A stretch of DNA of 7,671 nt from Candidatus Melainabacteria bacterium (GTDB taxonomy: Bacteria > Cyanobacteriota > Vampirovibrionia > Obscuribacterales > Obscuribacteraceae): positions 1 through 7,671 of the forward strand of contig PSRH01000168.1 of assembly GCA_003175915.1 (NCBI GenBank). Direction: 5' to 3'. Shown piece by piece: positions 6,748 to 7,671 of the stretch. Position numbers and translations under genes: made by a program. The notes below the pieces were generated by a model. The model saw nothing but the letters and a program-made list of their open reading frames with translations. It was not told where the DNA came from and searched no databases. Numbering within the stretch: position 1 is the first letter of the stretch; every line of letters starts with the position of its first letter.

Positions 6748-7302
6748 GTGGACATCAAAACACTGCTTTTGCAATTTGCCTTTTTGTATGCACCGTTTGT
6801 CCGCCCTCCTATGGAACAGATTGGTCCGAATCTTTATCGTGGACCGGATCCGAGCGCTCGTGAAATCCGAGCGCTTCACGACAAAGGATTTAAAACGATT
6901 ATTTCTATCCGCACCAATTCAGAAGAAAAAAAGCGCAAGTTATGTGAAAGACTTGGTATGCGCTGGGTGAATATCCCGACGGGCGTTTTTCTCGTGCCGA
7001 CTGATGATCAGTTCGACCAATTTCGGGCAATTATAAACCAGCCTGAGAATCTGCCATGCCTTGTTTCATGCGAGCTAGGAATGGATCGAGCAGGCGTCTA
7101 CATTGCCGCGCATCGAGTGGCTGATGAGAATTGGTCCGAAAAACAAATGCGCGAAGAATTTTGTACGCACCATCAAAAGCGCTGGTGGCCTGTCTTCCGC
7201 AAATATCAGCGACATGTGATTAGCTATGCCGAGAGAAGGCAAGGACAGAGTCGTGCGTCAGAGGCTAGTATGAGCGATCAGTATCAAGCCATGCCGCGTT
7301 AA
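6748..7302 (+). CDS. Dual-specificity/tyrosine phosphatase-like protein with altered P-loop
   Basis: The 184-residue protein starts at GTG behind GGAGG. It follows the small bacterial dual-specificity phosphatase layout: IGPNLYRGPDP (25-35), GFKTIISIRT (47-56), a third strand with IPTGVF (76-81) followed by an acidic loop PTDDQFDQF (84-92) that may supply the general acid, and the catalytic loop C-x5-R at C108-ELGMD-R114. The helices after it (AAHRVADENWSEKQMREEF) also fit. Such enzymes remove phosphate from Ser/Thr/Tyr or from non-protein substrates through a Cys-phosphate intermediate. Two positions differ from the canonical HCx5R[ST]G: Ser107 replaces the His before Cys, and Ala115 replaces the Ser/Thr after Arg. 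Both normally aid catalysis, so activity may be reduced. Residues 5-19 are hydrophobic but short, so export or membrane attachment is uncertain. The C-terminal 20 or so residues look disordered. The gene lies 124 bp after the BMP gene; cotranscription is possible but not shown. Confidence 0.82.
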   Translation: MDIKTLLLQFAFLYAPFVRPPMEQIGPNLYRGPDPSAREIRALHDKGFKTIISIRTNSEEKKRKLCERLGMRWVNIPTGVFLVPTDDQFDQFRAIINQPENLPCLVSCELGMDRAGVYIAAHRVADENWSEKQMREEFCTHHQKRWWPVFRKYQRHVISYAERRQGQSRASEASMSDQYQAMPR

Positions 7303-7397
7303 GTTATTGTTGTCTTATACCCGTACAAATGTGTGTCCGTCCAGAGTTTGCCTAGCTATCATAGGATTGCGCATCGTTCTTAAAAGGGAGGTTGGCC

Positions 7398-7671
7398 ATG
7401 AAAAGTCTCAAATCCCCGGTTTTCTTGCTAACGCTGCTGGCATGTGTGAGTACCCCCTCCTTTGCCAAGAATGTCGCCGAAATTCAAGCTCAAGCGACCA
7501 GGGAAGCAGCAAAGGCTCAAATGAAGCAAAGTGAGGTTGCAGCAAAAGAAGCGGAAAAGGCAACGCTCGAAAGAGCAGAAGCAATGAAGCAATACAACAA
7601 GGCCGCGGAAAAGGCAGCACTAGAAAGGGCAGAACAAGCGAAGCAATACAACAAGGCCGCGGAAAAGGCAG
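7398..7671 (+). CDS. Exported charged helical-repeat protein, 3' partial
   Basis: The ATG at 7398 follows GGGAGG (7386-7391) at six bases. The first 91 residues are visible and the gene continues past the window. Residues 1-23 are a signal peptide (Lys-containing N-region, core VFLLTLLACV at 8-17, cleavage after SFA at 21-23). C16 lies inside the core but does not form a good lipobox. From about residue 24 the chain is Ala/Lys/Glu/Gln-rich with no Pro or Gly and predicts as continuous helix. From residue 55 it has an 18-residue repeat, ALERAEQAKQYNKAAEK and a near copy, with a third copy starting at the edge. Length and function are unknown. Similar Ala/Glu/Lys helices occur in coiled-coil, TolA-like and LEA-like proteins, and I cannot choose among them. 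Confidence 0.8.
   Translation, partial: MKSLKSPVFLLTLLACVSTPSFAKNVAEIQAQATREAAKAQMKQSEVAAKEAEKATLERAEAMKQYNKAAEKAALERAEQAKQYNKAAEKA
7560..7671 (+). repeat. 54-nt in-frame tandem repeats coding an 18-residue helical unit
   Basis: Units at 7560-7613 and 7614-7667 are followed by the first bases of a third at 7668. Positions 7586-7617 and 7640-7671 are identical over 32 bases, to the window edge, whereas the first half of each unit has diverged. Eighteen residues correspond to five turns of alpha helix, so each unit repeats the same face pattern. Confidence 0.75.

Overview
The window looks like bacterial chromosomal DNA of roughly balanced base composition. It holds eight protein-coding genes and no recognisable RNA gene, mobile element or CRISPR array. 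Most of the proteins are exported and built from repeats (TPR, HEAT, a helical 18-mer, and a low-complexity His/Met- then Trp-rich protein). Together with Gram-negative-type signal peptides and a periplasmic binding protein, this suggests an environmental diderm bacterium. The style recalls the Obscuribacterales (Vampirovibrionia/'Melainabacteria' near the cyanobacteria), but that assignment is an impression, because no phylogenetic marker is present.

Layout. (1) Positions 1-1426 (+): the 3' part of a low-complexity protein that starts with 60-nt tandem repeats and has a very Trp/Tyr/Asn-rich middle. (2) 1455-2729 (-): an exported TPR protein, convergent with the first gene, with a good candidate promoter just upstream. 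(3) 2866-3306 (-): a small exported protein of unknown function. (4) 3437-4324 (+): an exported protein of eight HEAT repeats, divergent from gene 3. (5) 4332-5330 (-): a bestrophin-family membrane channel, convergent with the HEAT gene and only 7 bp away. Its natural N-terminus seems to begin at an ATC codon behind a very strong ribosome binding site. (6) 5520-6623 (+): a BMP-family periplasmic substrate-binding protein without transporter partners here. (7) 6748-7302 (+): a dual-specificity/tyrosine phosphatase-like protein with a GTG start and an altered P-loop. (8) 7398 to the window end (+): the start of an exported, highly charged helical protein with 54-nt tandem repeats, cut by the window edge.

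Gene order is mostly alternating (convergent and divergent pairs), so there is little sign of an operon. Only genes 6, 7 and 8 run in the same direction, with gaps of 124 and 95 bp. I see no coherent multi-gene defence, secretion or biosynthetic system. The points most worth checking are the ATC start of the bestrophin gene, the Ser/Ala substitutions in the phosphatase active-site loop, and the composition of the first gene. Intergenic stretches are all shorter than 200 bp and hold no convincing intrinsic terminators.
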